Positions 62,801 to 64,000 of a stretch of DNA of 64,000 nucleotides are shown here, in pieces. Within the stretch, counting starts at the first letter, position 1. Each line of letters opens with the position of its first letter. Made by a program: the position numbers and the translations under genes. Origin of the DNA: Rotaria macrura (lineage: Eukaryota; Rotifera; Eurotatoria; Philodinida; Philodinidae); NCBI GenBank assembly GCA_900239685.1, contig OENT01000004.1, positions 372,001-436,000 of the forward strand. Reading direction: 5' to 3'. The notes under the pieces are model-generated. The model was not told the DNA's origin. It worked only from the letters and a program-made list of their open reading frames with translations, and searched no databases.

Positions 62801-63672
62801 CCACAAAATTCGCATGGAACATGTCCATGAATATGAACACCCAATTCCCGTAATTCTGTTTCAATGGCTTGCTCATTCGGTCGAACTACTTCAACATGTT
62901 TCTGTTTGGATTCCGGATGATACTAAACGGAAAACTAATTTAGCGGAAAATTAAAATCCATATGATCAACTAAACCTTGAGAATAGGCGGTGGTCCAACA
63001 GATGTTATAATTGGTAATTCAGGTAGTGAACTAACTATAGAATCAGGTTGTTCGGGTGTCTTTGAAAAGAATAAATATATGTTATTTTATAAGTCCAACA
63101 ACTCTTGATTTTGATTACATCAGCAACTTTCGGGACTACAACTTCAGTTTCAGCAATTACTTCTGGTTCTATTTCTTCTTCGACCGGTTCTGCTTCGGGT
63201 TTATCTTCTCGAACTAATTATCATTGAATAGAAGTATGTAATCTGTTTTCTTTTTACTACTACACATACTTCGATATTGTTCAAGCATTTCCATATCCTT
63301 CCAAGTCCATTCTGTTTGAACACTTATGCTTAAAAAATTACATTTGTTTTTATAGTTTTTATCTCAGCTCTTCGGTTTCGTACGTAGTCGATTTTTTCAC
63401 CGTCTTATGTTGACGTGACACAGTCGACGTTTGTGTTCTGCGTTTTTTCGAAACCATTCCTGATGTTTCTGTTGATGACGTAAGACGATAAACTTCTTTT
63501 TGCTCATCACTTGATGTACCCATTGCTGAGCCTTTTATAAACATCATACACAACAAACAATATTTATTGGGTGACTTTTTTCATGATTTTATCAAGAACA
63601 AACCAGAGTGCCGTTGTTGTTTGGTTGGAGATGGCGATGATGATATATCATCCGTATCATTCAATGGATCGA
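59828..63672 (-). CDS. ERICH6/FAM194-domain protein, 5' end missing
   Basis: At least 17 exons: 63672-63604, 63531-63384, 63328-63270, 63213-63119, 63059-62976, 62922-62743, 62684-62524, 62455-62364, 62299-62216, 62061-61966, 61776-61687, 61471-61305, 61242-61157, 61093-60935, 60497-60254, 60182-60100, 60035-59828. That is about 701 codons in one continuous frame. The N-terminal part is Ser/Glu-rich. A C-E-F-C-G-E-Q-L segment is followed by L-F-C-C-S-E-Y-R-E-F. The C-terminal half has the FAM194-type pattern: F-Y-K-D-G-S, F-P-N-G-T-G-C-V-Y-Y-P-S-G-N-L-A, F-D-P-F-G-N-G, R-R-R-W-N-W-W and A-P-P-F-Q-P-I. Proteins of this family are poorly understood and often sperm- or cilium-associated in animals. 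The first exon begins mid-codon, so the start lies upstream, probably beyond the window. Confidence 0.8.
61592..61636. repeat. (CA)n-type microsatellite next to (TA)n
   Basis: CACACACACG units in an intron of the ERICH6-like gene, with a (TA)n tract at 61552-61572. Confidence 0.9.
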
Positions 63673-64000
63673 CTATATCGAATCAAAAATAGAATTAAAT
63701 GAAATATTATTATGATTATTATTTTGGCTATTTTCTTTTTCTATTCATAATTGAAATCGTTTCCTAAGGGAAAAAGCAACGAATATTTGACGTCGATTGC
63801 CTCGCCTTTTTAAACGATATTTTTAGTGACGCTTTTTAAGTGATCGAGAGAATGAAGGAAAGAGCAAGAGAGAGCGAGAGAAAGATAGAGAAAGAGAAAA
63901 CAGAAGGACGTAATAAATGCAAATGTATAGAAGCCATCAAGCAAAAACATTGAAGAAAAATGACTATCGATAGCTTTCATGGTGCTTCTAAGACATTGCA
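63673..64000. other. No exon recognised
   Basis: Upstream of the first identified ERICH6-like exon on the minus strand. It has a purine-rich tract (GAGAGAGCGAGAG near 63868) and no convincing start exon. Confidence 0.4.

Overview
This is a nuclear window of an invertebrate animal. It has intron-rich, AT-rich genes, conserved metazoan genes, and decayed eukaryotic transposons. Introns are bimodal: most are 50-90 nt, a minority about 0.6-1.5 kb. Several start codons sit a few bases after a 3' splice-site-like sequence with no coding exon upstream, as expected where mRNAs receive a trans-spliced leader. With the fragment of a 2-oxoglutarate/Fe(II) oxygenase and a mariner-type element with very long inverted repeats, the best guess is a rotifer, probably bdelloid. 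That assignment is an inference and was not tested by any search.

Layout. (1) 1-11.7 kb is a transposon graveyard. It holds a broken oxygenase gene, a Ty3/Gypsy-like LTR element on the minus strand with degraded reverse transcriptase, several GC-rich foldback elements ending in CCCAGGTCGA/TCGACCTGGG-like sequence, and a dead mariner/Tc1-type DDE transposon with about 245-bp terminal inverted repeats and a TA target duplication. (2) 12.3-28.0 kb is gene-dense: ALIX/PDCD6IP (minus, 14 exons), gamma-tubulin complex component 3 (plus, 11 exons) divergent from it, a possible 54-residue membrane microprotein, and an unknown signal-peptide/single-pass membrane protein (minus). (3) 28.0-44.8 kb is sparse: a PACSIN/syndapin-like F-BAR protein without SH3 (5' end unresolved) and a 103-residue single-LIM protein, separated by long stretches where I see no gene. 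(4) 44.8-53.2 kb has eEF2 kinase (minus, 12 exons) divergent from exocyst SEC6/EXOC3 (plus, 8 exons). (5) 53.2-57.9 kb is mostly empty apart from a foldback element with nested inverted repeats at 55.1-56.2 kb. (6) 57.9-64 kb holds a secreted leucine-rich protein with a Cys-rich tail, a small secreted Lys/His/Ser-rich protein, and an ERICH6/FAM194-like gene (minus, at least 17 exons) whose 5' end is not found and may lie outside the window.

Exon boundaries were read by hand from GT/AG (one GC/AG) sites. In every complete multi-exon model the exon lengths sum to a multiple of three and the joined protein matches the expected family across junctions. The recognised genes are housekeeping in type (membrane remodelling, microtubule nucleation, translation control, exocytosis); there is no operon-like logic. 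The least explained material is the foldback-element family, the orphan secreted/membrane genes, and the 1-kb introns.
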